Shown one piece after another: positions 8,482 through 17,598 of a stretch of 64,000 nucleotides of DNA. The position numbers were made by a program, and so were the translations under genes. The stretch's first letter is position 1. Every line of letters begins with the position of its first letter. Source of the stretch: Fluviispira multicolorata (GTDB lineage: Bacteria; Bdellovibrionota_B; Oligoflexia; Silvanigrellales; Silvanigrellaceae); the NCBI RefSeq assembly GCF_009208585.1, contig NZ_WFLN01000006.1, positions 62,001-126,000 on the forward strand, in the 5' to 3' direction. Below the pieces are notes generated by a model. The model had not been told where the DNA came from and made no database searches. It saw only the letters and a program-made list of their open reading frames with translations.

Positions 8482-8777
8482 CGTGCGTCATAACCTCTAC
8501 GATTGTATCCGCCTTCACGTTTTCCTTCTTCTCGTGGACGAGCTTCGTTTACAGTAAGGGGGCGTCCCATAAATGGTTTGCCATTTAAACTTTGAACTGC
8601 ATTGAGAGCATCATTATCCAGTTCCATTTCAACGAAACCAAATCCTTTGCTACGACCAGTTTCGCGATCAGTAACAACACGTGCACTTGAGACATTTCCA
8701 AACTGAGTAAAAGCTTGAGAAAGATCTGAATCAGTGCAACTAAAAGGAAGGTTTCCTACATATAACTTCTTAGCCAT
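8475..8777 (-). CDS. RRM-domain RNA-binding protein
   Basis: 100-aa single-RRM protein of the kind found in many bacteria, related to cyanobacterial Rbp and eukaryotic glycine-rich RNA-binding proteins. RNP2 is KLYVGNLPF at residues 3-11 and RNP1 is KGFGFVEM in the middle, with the aromatic residues that stack on RNA. The C-terminal tail (REEGKREGGYNRRGYDART) is basic and glycine-rich. It probably acts as an RNA chaperone or post-transcriptional regulator. The ATG at 8777 is chosen because GGAGG lies eight bases upstream; the frame can be extended to a TTG at 8792, but that would swallow the ribosome-binding site. It has its own promoter, a 5' leader of about 120 bases and a strong 3' hairpin, so it is a single-gene unit. 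Confidence 0.93.
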   Translation of the reverse strand: MAKKLYVGNLPFSCTDSDLSQAFTQFGNVSSARVVTDRETGRSKGFGFVEMELDNDALNAVQSLNGKPFMGRPLTVNEARPREEGKREGGYNRRGYDART

Positions 8778-8903
8778 GAGACAAGCCTCCAAGGAGCGTC
8801 CTCAAAACGAGGAAAAACGCAAAATCACAAAAATACACCAGCCAAAAACACTCTTTCGGAAATTTAAATGATCAAACACGAAATGAGCGTGCTGGTAATA
8901 TAA

Positions 8904-8932
8904 ATACTACAAATCAAAAGAAAAAAAGTCAA
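8904..8932 (-). promoter_or_regulatory. Sigma70-type promoter of the RRM protein gene
   Basis: On the minus strand, TTGACT and TAGTAT are separated by exactly 17 bases, close to consensus. Transcription would begin near 8897, leaving a leader of about 120 bases before the ATG at 8777. A leader this long is common for cold-induced RNA-chaperone genes, but regulation by it is only inferred. Confidence 0.65.
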
Positions 8933-8948
8933 ACTTTTCTGATCGATT

Positions 8949-10106
8949 CTAAGGCGAATCAGGTAATTCTTGCTTCTCTTCTAAGGTTTTCTCTGTCATT
9001 TTCATTTGAGAGAGCTTAAATTTTACAAGTTTATAATTAAACTCTTCTTGATTAGCTAAACTTAAAAATGTTTGCCATGATTTTTGTGCAGAAAAATAAT
9101 GCTTTCTTGCTTCTTCAATTATTCCGTTTGTATAGTACAATTTTGCATTTGAAGGATTATTTGCAATGGCAATCCTCATTATTTGGTTTGCTTGCTCAAG
9201 TTGATTTGCCTGCAATAAACAAACCGCATAGTTATGTGCTAAGGCTGAGTTTTCATTTTCTTGTTCAAATGCCTTTTGCATGAGCTGACATCCTTGAATA
9301 TAGTTTTTTTCATCAAATTCAAGAACTCCTAACCAAGAAATAAGTTCATTATTCTTAGGAAAAAGACTTATTCCCATATTTATTGCTTGACGAGCTTGTA
9401 TATATTCTTTTTTCCCTCGATATGCCCTTGCTAAAGAAACATATAAACTTGGATGATTCGGACTTGCAAGATCTATACCTCTCAATGCAACTAATTTCGC
9501 CAACTCAAATGAATTTCGGTCTAAGTAATAATCACTTAAAACTAAATAGGCATTTGCCCATGCCGATGAAAATAAAATTAATTTCTCCAAAATAGCAATA
9601 GCGTCCGAATTATTCCCATCATGCAATAAAGCCATTGCTAATACTAAATGAGCCTCGCGGTAGGGGCTTACTCCAAGATCTTCTGAAAGTGTTTTTGATC
9701 TATTCCGTTCTAAAACATTTAATATATTATTGATTTTTTCAATTGCTTTTTGAGAATCCCCTCGTCTCAAATCCTGAAATGCATAAGCAATAATATCCAT
9801 AATAGTTGGCTTTTCAATATTTAATTCAGGAATTTTATCAATTTCAATTTTCTTATTCATCTTAACTTTTTCATTTTCTTTTTGAATTAAATATTCCTTA
9901 GCGTCGGGCAATATAAATTTTTCGCTAAAAATTAAACGTTGTTCTGACTGACTTGTATCTGGATAAATTAAAATGGACTCTTGATAAGGTAGATTAAGTA
10001 AGCCAGATCCAAAGTGAAAAGAGTCATTATCTACCTGTGTTACACATGAGTTTAAAGTTAAACTAAATATTAGAATTTTCATTGTACTTCTATATTTATA
10101 TTTCAT
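8949..10106 (-). CDS. TPR lipoprotein, last gene of the TPR operon (GltE/AglT-like architecture)
   Basis: 385 aa with a short signal peptide ending in the lipobox LNSC (ILIFSLTLNSCVTQ), so it is probably anchored in the outer membrane. From about residue 95 it is built of tetratricopeptide repeats, such as ANAYLVLSDYYLDRNSFELA, SLYVSLARAYRGKKEYIQAR and SALAHNYAVCLLQANQLEQA. A TPR lipoprotein immediately behind a large exported TPR protein recalls AglT/GltE behind AgmU/GltD of the Myxococcus gliding/focal-adhesion machinery. That is an architectural likeness, not a demonstrated homology. Its ATG overlaps the stop of the gene before it (ATGA). Alternative role: a general outer-membrane assembly or scaffold lipoprotein. 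Confidence 0.85.
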   Translation of the reverse strand: MKYKYRSTMKILIFSLTLNSCVTQVDNDSFHFGSGLLNLPYQESILIYPDTSQSEQRLIFSEKFILPDAKEYLIQKENEKVKMNKKIEIDKIPELNIEKPTIMDIIAYAFQDLRRGDSQKAIEKINNILNVLERNRSKTLSEDLGVSPYREAHLVLAMALLHDGNNSDAIAILEKLILFSSAWANAYLVLSDYYLDRNSFELAKLVALRGIDLASPNHPSLYVSLARAYRGKKEYIQARQAINMGISLFPKNNELISWLGVLEFDEKNYIQGCQLMQKAFEQENENSALAHNYAVCLLQANQLEQANQIMRIAIANNPSNAKLYYTNGIIEEARKHYFSAQKSWQTFLSLANQEEFNYKLVKFKLSQMKMTEKTLEEKQELPDSP

Positions 10107-13100
10107 TTTTTATCGTATTCCTTAGCAATATATTTCGAAGATTTTAAATTTTCATCAACCAAATTATATAAAGCAGCCTCTGATGTAAAATCTTCTATAT
10201 TTATTTCTGGCTTTATAAAAAAATCTCTTTTTCCAAACCTAGATAACTCCATAGAAACTATTAGCTTTTGCTCAGATCCTAAATCCTCGTTCATGAGAGC
10301 ATTGTAAAGATACTTTTTGGCTTCTATATAAATTTGATCGGCTTTAACTAAATAATTATCATTCTTGTGTATTTTATAATAGACTTGACGATAATATCCA
10401 GCCAGATTTAGTAAGATCTTACCATACAAAACTTCAGTATCATTATATTCATTGATGAGCTTGGTTGATTTCTTCAATACCTTTAATCTTGCTTTAATAA
10501 AGTTCAAAGTACTCTCAATTTTTTGTATGTGTTTTAAATTTAAATTTTCACTTAAATACAAAATTTCATTATCAAGTTTCATTTGATCATATTTATTAGA
10601 AGAATTTATTAAACTTAGAAGAATATTTTTTGATGATTCACTATTATCCTTTTCAACAAAAGAAAGGTGATTCTCCAAAAATTTTATTATTTTATTTTCA
10701 TATACAGTTGGATTTTTTTCCAATGACAAATTGCTATTTAGCAAGCCAATCTCAATTTTTTCAAATAAATCTTTATTTAATTTTTTTCTTTTTAAACCAT
10801 TTAAAAATATTTTTCGTGATAAATCATATTTCTTATTTTCTAAAAGATATTCACCATATTTATATTCGAACTTAGCTAACTTAATCGGATCAATTTCTAC
10901 CTTAATTAAAAGTTGATAAAGTTTATTTTTTACTCTAATACTATCTTCATTCATAAATAAATATTGGTATATTTCAGAAGATCTTTCTAATGCAGATAAC
11001 ATTAATTTATTATCTATTTTATTATTACTTAAATCAAATGCTTTTTCATAAGTCTGAGCTGCTACTCTAAATTGAAGTAAAGCATCTAATGCTTTTGCTT
11101 GCCAAAGTATTAAAATATAAACTTTATTAAGATCTAGAATTTTATCCTCAAAATATCTTGTTAAGTTTAATATATAATCCCAATCCTGCAATTCAGCATA
11201 GATTGAAATAGATTCAACTAAAACTTCTGTAATATTAGGATTATGATTATAATTTTTTGACCACATTTCTAAAAATTTTGCAGATTCTCTAATCTTTCCT
11301 TCTGATTTAATACTTTTTGCATACTCTATTGCTATTTTATGATTTGTCAAATGAACAATATTTTGAGCAAACTTTGAAACAGAGTAATCTTTTATATATT
11401 TCTCTAAATTCCCAGCAGAGTCCATAACATCTTTATTTTCAGGATTCATTCTTTGTAATAGCAAGGCTAAAGCCAATGAAACTTTATTTTTTTCGACATT
11501 TGACTGCTCATAACTTTCTAGAGGAGGGCTTGATAAAATTCTTTCATACCTATCTTTAGCATTTATAAAATCACCCAAAATTTCAGCTCTCTTTCCGCTT
11601 TCAAAAAGAGCTGTACGACTCTCAGGATCTAAAGGAAAATTTGAATTAAAACCATCAACGATACTTTCATATTTTTTATATTCAAGCGTATGTGTGTCTT
11701 TAGTGTTTTCAGTTTGCATGCGAGTAATATTCAAAAGCTGAAACCAACTTATTTTTTTTGAGTAAACATCAAGCGGATATTTTAAGCTCTCTTCACTTGC
11801 CTTTATTGCAAGATCAAATTCCTGAGCTTTAAAAAGAGACTGAGCATAAGATTGATACAGAATACCTTTAGCGTCAAAACTAAAACTTTCATTTAAACGA
11901 GAGCTGTAAATTTCTGCACTTTTGAGGAAATCACTGCGTAAATGATTTTGAAGTCCCATATTATAATAATACTTTGCTGATTCATCTGATAAATCAGCAA
12001 TGAGTTCTCTTCTAAAATCTTCTTCTTCTTGCGTCAAAACCAAGCGTGATTTCCAGACTGAATCTTTCGCAATAAATGCACTCCCAAAATATGATAATTC
12101 ATAATATTTATTCATATTATTTGCTTGCTTTAAAGAAAGCAAAAATGCCTTTATAAAACTTGGAAACTCTCGAGAGGAGTAAAATCTATTTTCGACAGCA
12201 CGTGCATATTTTTCAACTTCGTAAGGATAACCTGCTGAGGCAAAATAATAAAATGATTTCACAATCATTTTTTTTGCAAAATCTCCTGCAAAAGAATCGG
12301 AGGCTATTTTTTTATAAAATTCTAAGTCTTTACACTCATAGAGTGATATAGCGCCAACTCGAATAATATCGTTCATTATATTCTCTTTAAAATATTTTTC
12401 AAAACGACCTTTCTCTCTTGAAAATTGATATGCATACTCAGAAGATTTTTTATAATCAGCATTTCTAAATGTTGACCAAAGGAGCCTAATATTTATTTCC
12501 CCTAATAAAAAAGCAAGTTTTTCTTCACTTAACATCCAGCCTTTATCTGAAAAATCTTTTGCCTTTAAATAATATTTAGATGCTTCTTTAAATTGAAAAA
12601 TAGAATAATATGTATCACCTAATCCAATAAAAGCTCTAACAATTTCTTCTCTATAGATATTTGCATCGAGTTTTTGCAAGACAATTGCTTTAAAATAATT
12701 TTGTGCTTCTTTATGCTTATCATTTGAAAGCAAAAGATCTGCTATAAATAAATTCATTCTTATAAATAATCTAAGATTATCCTCATTAACTGGAAAACCA
12801 GATAATCCTTTTTCCAATATATCAATAGCTTTTAAGGCATCAATTTTTTTTGTAAAATACGAATAAAGAGCCAACTTAAATGAAGCTTCTGCTTGAATAA
12901 TTTTATTATGTTTTATTTCAATTCTTTTATTCAAAAAATCTAGAACTTTATTAAATTTTTCTTCTTTAACTCGATTGTTTTCATCTACATCTACTTTATC
13001 ATTTTTATTACTTTTAAAATCTTCATACTCAATTTCTCGATTAAATTCTTCTTTCCAATTCTTGAAGTGCAGATCAAAAATACTTCTAAATATCATTTTT

Positions 13101-13255
13101 TCTTGTTCAATCTGTTCGTTATTAATTTTCTTTTTTAGATCAACTACCTCTGATTTTTCTGGTATTTTTGGTATAAATATTCCATCTAATGAATAAATAT
13201 TATTTGATATATAAATTAAAGTAATAGGGACGATATATATAAGATATTTTTTCAT
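10103..13255 (-). CDS. Large exported TPR protein (GltD/AgmU-like architecture)
   Basis: 1050 aa. A signal peptide (KKYLIYIVPITLIYISNNIY, then SLDG) is followed by roughly a thousand residues of helical repeats, many TPR-like (FIGLGDTYYSIFQFKEASKY; YYNMGLQNHLRSDFLKSAEI; ILYQSYAQSLFKAQEFDLAI). There is no membrane anchor after the signal, so it is expected in the periplasm as a protein-binding scaffold. I place the start at 13255, where the ATG shares four bases (ATGA) with the stop of the gene before. The open frame runs on to 13300, but those extra residues would overlap the upstream gene and precede the signal peptide. The charged, low-complexity sequence suggests fast evolution. Confidence 0.83.
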   Translation of the reverse strand: MKKYLIYIVPITLIYISNNIYSLDGIFIPKIPEKSEVVDLKKKINNEQIEQEKMIFRSIFDLHFKNWKEEFNREIEYEDFKSNKNDKVDVDENNRVKEEKFNKVLDFLNKRIEIKHNKIIQAEASFKLALYSYFTKKIDALKAIDILEKGLSGFPVNEDNLRLFIRMNLFIADLLLSNDKHKEAQNYFKAIVLQKLDANIYREEIVRAFIGLGDTYYSIFQFKEASKYYLKAKDFSDKGWMLSEEKLAFLLGEINIRLLWSTFRNADYKKSSEYAYQFSREKGRFEKYFKENIMNDIIRVGAISLYECKDLEFYKKIASDSFAGDFAKKMIVKSFYYFASAGYPYEVEKYARAVENRFYSSREFPSFIKAFLLSLKQANNMNKYYELSYFGSAFIAKDSVWKSRLVLTQEEEDFRRELIADLSDESAKYYYNMGLQNHLRSDFLKSAEIYSSRLNESFSFDAKGILYQSYAQSLFKAQEFDLAIKASEESLKYPLDVYSKKISWFQLLNITRMQTENTKDTHTLEYKKYESIVDGFNSNFPLDPESRTALFESGKRAEILGDFINAKDRYERILSSPPLESYEQSNVEKNKVSLALALLLQRMNPENKDVMDSAGNLEKYIKDYSVSKFAQNIVHLTNHKIAIEYAKSIKSEGKIRESAKFLEMWSKNYNHNPNITEVLVESISIYAELQDWDYILNLTRYFEDKILDLNKVYILILWQAKALDALLQFRVAAQTYEKAFDLSNNKIDNKLMLSALERSSEIYQYLFMNEDSIRVKNKLYQLLIKVEIDPIKLAKFEYKYGEYLLENKKYDLSRKIFLNGLKRKKLNKDLFEKIEIGLLNSNLSLEKNPTVYENKIIKFLENHLSFVEKDNSESSKNILLSLINSSNKYDQMKLDNEILYLSENLNLKHIQKIESTLNFIKARLKVLKKSTKLINEYNDTEVLYGKILLNLAGYYRQVYYKIHKNDNYLVKADQIYIEAKKYLYNALMNEDLGSEQKLIVSMELSRFGKRDFFIKPEINIEDFTSEAALYNLVDENLKSSKYIAKEYDKK

Positions 13256-15774
13256 CTTATTAGATCCCATTTTGAAGTGTCTCTTAAAGTATTCAACCAC
13301 CTGACACGTTCTTCCGCTGATTTCTCTATTTCTTTATTTTTAAAATTTTTAAAATTATAAATTTCTTTATTATGATTTGCTAATTCAATTTTTATATACT
13401 CTTTAAAACTTATTACCCTTGGGATCAATTGCTTTACTATATCTTTTGTAATATTCTGGAATTCAGAATATGTCATTGACTTAATTTTTTCGAATTGATT
13501 TTCTTGATTTACTAAATGTTGTTTAATATAATCAACTCTATCTAAGATTTCTTTTCTTTCACTTACGATCCTTTCCTTAATATTATCGATTGTAATATTA
13601 AGAATATTATACACAGATACGGTGCTTCTCCAAGTATTATCAAGAGATTTATAAAACTCAATATCTCCAATTGAATTAGATTTTTTTCTATTTCTTTTAT
13701 GCAACTCAAACATTTCTACAAAACTCTTTTCTAATACTTTTTCTTTAATTTGAAATTGAAATGTTGTATTTGTTTGCAAATTTCTTGACAATTGAAACAC
13801 TCTATTATCAATTGTTAATTTAATAAACTCATCATTTATCTTTTTTCTTTCGTAACTTGAAAAATCACTTTCAAGAAATTCTAAAATATCTAAAGGAATT
13901 TCCTTTGGAATTTTTTTATCATTAGCTTGAAACAAAAAATTAGTTGCTGCAATTTGTGAACTTAGTTCATTAATATTATCACCAATAAGTTGAAAGGATC
14001 CAGGAAGCTTGGGTTTATATATTTTATCTTCAATTTTTTCTTTTAATCTATAATTACTGATTTCATCATCCATTGCATTAATTCTACGCAATATTTCAAA
14101 ACGATTTTTCTTAGCAAATTCGAGCCCAACATTACCTTGATCCCAAATCCCACTTTCAATTTGATCCAAAATTAAAAGAATTTGTTTTAGCTCATCAAGA
14201 ATAGGAGTTAACTTCATAAGAGCAGATATTGCTTTGGTCTCAATTATACCAGTATATGTATAATCTGCTGCATTAAGGGCATTTGCAAGATCTGTTCTTA
14301 TCGTTGAAATTTCGTCTTCGGTAAGTGATATTGCATTTCGAAATCGCATAGCCATTTGAGAATCTTTACTATCCACCCCATATTCTAAACTAAGACTTGT
14401 AAGTGCAAATAAACTTTGAATGATCTCATCGGTATTGTCTTTACTTATATTCTTTAAATTATTTAAAAAATCTAAATCTGCTTCCGCATATCCAAGCAAC
14501 TCGAGCAATTGCCCCTCAGCCTCAAAATTTTTCTGAGATGTTTTTGAAAGTATTTTTGCTAGCATTATATTTGATGTTCTAATTTTTTTGCTATTTTCAT
14601 CAAACTTCTGATTAATAATAAAATTATGATCATAAAATATATCTTTCAAAGAGAGCTTATACTGCTTAGCACTTTCTAAATATTTTTTTTGAGAGTAAAG
14701 TATTTGTGCATATTCCCAATATGCTTTTTTCTTTTCATTTTTCACAAAATCATTTCCAGATATTTTTTTTTCTAACAAGACATCCCTGTACCAAGTTTCA
14801 GCAGCATTTAAATTTCCAACAGACGCTTGATATCTTGCAAGACATAATCTTGCTATTTGTTGACTTGATTCATTATTTTCAAAATATTTTATATGAGCTC
14901 CATAGCCTTTAAAATCTCCTGATAAGTATCTTAAAACAGCTAAGGATTCATCCTTATTTTTAATTTCATATTTCAAAAGAGCTAGAGCAAGATAGGCTCT
15001 AGCTAAATTCTTGTTTCCACTTTTAGAATGAGTTATAGCATTTTCTAAATATTGTATTGGTAGAATCTTATTTGGATAAACATATCTTATAGTCTGAGAA
15101 ATAAAGATTGCACTTAGAGGCATATAAAAAGTATCTTTTTTAACAATGAGTGAATTACTCCAAGCTGTTAATTTCTCTTTAAAATTTCTTTCTATTTCAA
15201 TTTTTTTTTCTCTCTTTGCTTCTTTAAAAAATTCTAGAGAACATGATAGCTTCCATTTATCAGTGAATAAATCTTTATTTTCACCATACATAGATAACAT
15301 ATTTAAACATACCTCTATAGATTCATTATGTTTATTTAAATATCTATTTGCTTCAAAAAGTATTTTATACGCCCAAACTAAATGAGTCCTATTTTTTGTA
15401 TTGATATTTTTCAATTCATTTAGAACAATTTCTTTTGCAACAAATGGATCCCCTAAATGTAAATGGTCTTGAGCTTTGAGCAAATTCATTTCTACTCGTA
15501 TTTCATTTTGTCCTAATCCAATCTCATTTATCTTCGTAAATTTAGATTTTCCAGTTATATCAGATGTATTTGAAAATAAAGCTAAACTTGTTATGTTTCC
15601 TAGGATTTTCTCAATATTTGTATCCACTTTTCTTAAGTTTTTCCATTGTATTACTTTTGATTTTTCACTATCAGAAAAGACATCTTTTTCTGATGTTAAA
15701 TATTCAATATCTTGAGAATATATCTCACTCACAAAAAAGAAAATAATTATGAAAAATATGAGAACAAGTCTCAT
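13252..15774 (-). CDS. Large exported helical-repeat protein of the TPR operon
   Basis: 840 aa with a clear signal peptide (RLVLIFFIIIFFFVSEIYS, cleavage before Q). The N-terminal half has TPR-like helices (LARAYLALALLKYEIKNKDE; AYWEYAQILYSQKKYLESAK). The C-terminal 400 residues are predicted long charged helices and coiled coil (for instance around 700-800, ERIVSERKEILDRVDYIKQH) with no known catalytic motif. No second membrane segment is present, so it is probably periplasmic. It is joined by ATGA overlaps to the genes on both sides, so its amount is tied to theirs. The function is unknown; a scaffold role inside an envelope-spanning complex is the best inference. Confidence 0.82.
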   Translation of the reverse strand: MRLVLIFFIIIFFFVSEIYSQDIEYLTSEKDVFSDSEKSKVIQWKNLRKVDTNIEKILGNITSLALFSNTSDITGKSKFTKINEIGLGQNEIRVEMNLLKAQDHLHLGDPFVAKEIVLNELKNINTKNRTHLVWAYKILFEANRYLNKHNESIEVCLNMLSMYGENKDLFTDKWKLSCSLEFFKEAKREKKIEIERNFKEKLTAWSNSLIVKKDTFYMPLSAIFISQTIRYVYPNKILPIQYLENAITHSKSGNKNLARAYLALALLKYEIKNKDESLAVLRYLSGDFKGYGAHIKYFENNESSQQIARLCLARYQASVGNLNAAETWYRDVLLEKKISGNDFVKNEKKKAYWEYAQILYSQKKYLESAKQYKLSLKDIFYDHNFIINQKFDENSKKIRTSNIMLAKILSKTSQKNFEAEGQLLELLGYAEADLDFLNNLKNISKDNTDEIIQSLFALTSLSLEYGVDSKDSQMAMRFRNAISLTEDEISTIRTDLANALNAADYTYTGIIETKAISALMKLTPILDELKQILLILDQIESGIWDQGNVGLEFAKKNRFEILRRINAMDDEISNYRLKEKIEDKIYKPKLPGSFQLIGDNINELSSQIAATNFLFQANDKKIPKEIPLDILEFLESDFSSYERKKINDEFIKLTIDNRVFQLSRNLQTNTTFQFQIKEKVLEKSFVEMFELHKRNRKKSNSIGDIEFYKSLDNTWRSTVSVYNILNITIDNIKERIVSERKEILDRVDYIKQHLVNQENQFEKIKSMTYSEFQNITKDIVKQLIPRVISFKEYIKIELANHNKEIYNFKNFKNKEIEKSAEERVRWLNTLRDTSKWDLIR

Positions 15775-16400
15775 TCTATCTTTTCCTCTGAGTTATTTTG
15801 ATTTACTTCAAATTTTGGAATGCCACTTTCAGTATCTGCCTTTAATAAAACAGTTATATGCTGAATTGGTTTTTTTAAAGTCCCATTCACTATAAATTCT
15901 TTATCTAAAATCCATTTTCCTTGAGGAATTACATAAGGCCAATTATTACTTTGTTGTCCAATGATAGCATGAATTTTAATTTCATATTTACCAACAGGAA
16001 GCGGGCCAAAAAACAATGGTAAATTCATGTTTTTCTCAAATAAAATAGGTTTACTATAGTTCACAATTGAAATATTATTTAATGTTGCATTTAATTCAAT
16101 AACTCCAAACTGTGGCAATTCTTTTTTCTGATCAGAAATAATTTCTACCTTTAATTCAATTCTATCTTTAAATTTTGAAATAAATATATCTTGAAGAGCT
16201 AAGATTTTTGCCCTTATTTCTTTATTTTTATCTTGGAGCTGTCCCAATTTATTTGAAATTTCTTCTGCTATAGAAGTGTCTACACTTTCACCCGTTATTA
16301 AAAAAGGATCTGGAGGTATATATTCAGGATCAGAATACACACGCATTTGAAACAAAAAAAGTGTAAGAAATATTGATAATTTTATGAAGACATTTCTCAT
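15771..16400 (-). CDS. Exported coiled-coil/beta protein, first gene of the TPR operon
   Basis: 209 aa. A signal peptide (FIKLSIFLTLFLFQMRVYS) is followed by a proline-rich linker, a short coiled coil (residues about 45-75, NKLGQLQDKNKEIRAKI) and a beta-rich domain with LPLFFGPLPVGKYEIKIHAI and GKWILDKEFIVNGTLKKPIQ. The layout (signal, short coiled coil, then a domain with 'fGPlp.GkYei.i' ) resembles a family of deltaproteobacterial periplasmic proteins often mislabelled as dihydrolipoamide acetyltransferase and found near TPR/gliding genes; I make that link from memory of the pattern. GAGG lies five bases before the ATG. It leads a four-gene operon joined by ATGA overlaps. Confidence 0.8.
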   Translation of the reverse strand: MRNVFIKLSIFLTLFLFQMRVYSDPEYIPPDPFLITGESVDTSIAEEISNKLGQLQDKNKEIRAKILALQDIFISKFKDRIELKVEIISDQKKELPQFGVIELNATLNNISIVNYSKPILFEKNMNLPLFFGPLPVGKYEIKIHAIIGQQSNNWPYVIPQGKWILDKEFIVNGTLKKPIQHITVLLKADTESGIPKFEVNQNNSEEKIE

Positions 16401-16500
16401 AAGTACCTCAATATATTATTATTTCATTTTTTAAAGAAACGACTCGCTTAAATTTTGCAATATGAGAACAAATTTTGACATTTGGATAGGAAATAAATTG

Positions 16501-17580
16501 TTATATCATTTTTATTTTTGTAGACATTGGGTTTTCGCAGGAGTTCCCAAAATCAATGATACTTTCTCTTAATTGATGAACGCTTTTTGCCTTCATTGTG
16601 AGACGCCAAAAGTGATGACCAAATTGAAACCATCTCGCCCCCGTTGCAGCAAAAAATCTAAATTTCTCTAAAATGTATTCTTCGTTCTGAAAATAATCTG
16701 ACATAATGGATATAAGTTTTAAACATGCCTTGATATACTCAGCACCTTCTTCCTCTGGGGTGCAAGGAGCTTTAAAACCTTCATATCCTAATGGAGTCTC
16801 TTCATTTCCTAAAAGCTCAGAAATTTGCCAAAGAATCCAAGGTCGAGCGGTTGCTGCACGCGCAATCATAGCCCCATCAACTCCATAAATTCTTAATAAC
16901 TCAATAGCATCTTGAGCCGTCTGAATGTTTCCATTCGCAATAATAGGTATCTTTAATTTATTTCTTACGTCTGCAACAAGTTGCCAATTTGCATCGCCAC
17001 TGTGCTTTTGTGCGCGCGTACGAGCATGAATTGTCAGAAAATCAGCTCCAGCATCTTCTAAAGAAGAAACGAAAGAATAAAGATATTCAAAATCTTCTCC
17101 TTCCCCAATTCCTCCACGTAATTTTACACTTACAGGAATTTTAGAATACTTTTTTACAATTCTTACTATCTGAGATGCATAATCCTTAGAGCCCATGAGC
17201 CTCACACCCCAATTGTGTTTTAGAGTATGTGAAACGGGGCAACCCATGTTTATATCAAATCCCCATGGGTTTTTATCTATTAATTTTTCTATACTGGGAG
17301 CTATAAATTTCTCTTCATTTCCAAGTAACTGTGGTATAAAATATGTTTCATTATGAGCAATTTTAAGTTCATTTGTTGTTTCTAATTTTTCATTTGGTAT
17401 TCTACGTGTGGATAGCATCTCAGTGAAACGAAGCGCATTTAAATTTTTAGGAATATAACTTTTTATTAATTCTCTAAATGCTACATGAGACAATCCCACC
17501 ATTGGAGCAATCATAAATGGAAAATCGATCCCCAATTTTTTAAAACGGGTGTTTAATTCGTAAGGGATATTTTCTGACAT
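16501..17580 (-). CDS. dus: tRNA-dihydrouridine synthase
   Basis: 359-aa FMN-dependent enzyme that reduces uridines in the D-loop of tRNAs using NADPH. The TIM-barrel signatures are present: FMIAPMVGLSHVAFREL at the N-terminus, NMGCPV with the catalytic Cys, VSVKLRGG, the TIHARTR strand and IIANGNIQ followed by GAMIARAA for the flavin phosphate. Its length is ordinary for the family. The sequence after the catalytic Cys (KHNWGVRLMG) differs from DusA, DusB and DusC as I know them, so I do not assign a subfamily. It lies 18 bases after the Omp85-type gene and is likely co-transcribed with tamB and omp85. Confidence 0.92.
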   Translation of the reverse strand: MSENIPYELNTRFKKLGIDFPFMIAPMVGLSHVAFRELIKSYIPKNLNALRFTEMLSTRRIPNEKLETTNELKIAHNETYFIPQLLGNEEKFIAPSIEKLIDKNPWGFDINMGCPVSHTLKHNWGVRLMGSKDYASQIVRIVKKYSKIPVSVKLRGGIGEGEDFEYLYSFVSSLEDAGADFLTIHARTRAQKHSGDANWQLVADVRNKLKIPIIANGNIQTAQDAIELLRIYGVDGAMIARAATARPWILWQISELLGNEETPLGYEGFKAPCTPEEEGAEYIKACLKLISIMSDYFQNEEYILEKFRFFAATGARWFQFGHHFWRLTMKAKSVHQLRESIIDFGNSCENPMSTKIKMI

Positions 17581-17598
17581 TATGACTCCAAATTAATT

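Noticed and set aside
10630..10916. Plus-strand open frames inside the large TPR genes
   Set aside because: They are mirror frames of AT-rich coding DNA on the minus strand, with Phe/Leu-rich, non-protein-like composition and no ribosome-binding sites.
13256..13300. Upstream extension of the 1050-aa TPR gene
   Set aside because: It would overlap the previous gene by 49 bases and put 15 residues before the signal peptide; the ATGA junction fits better.
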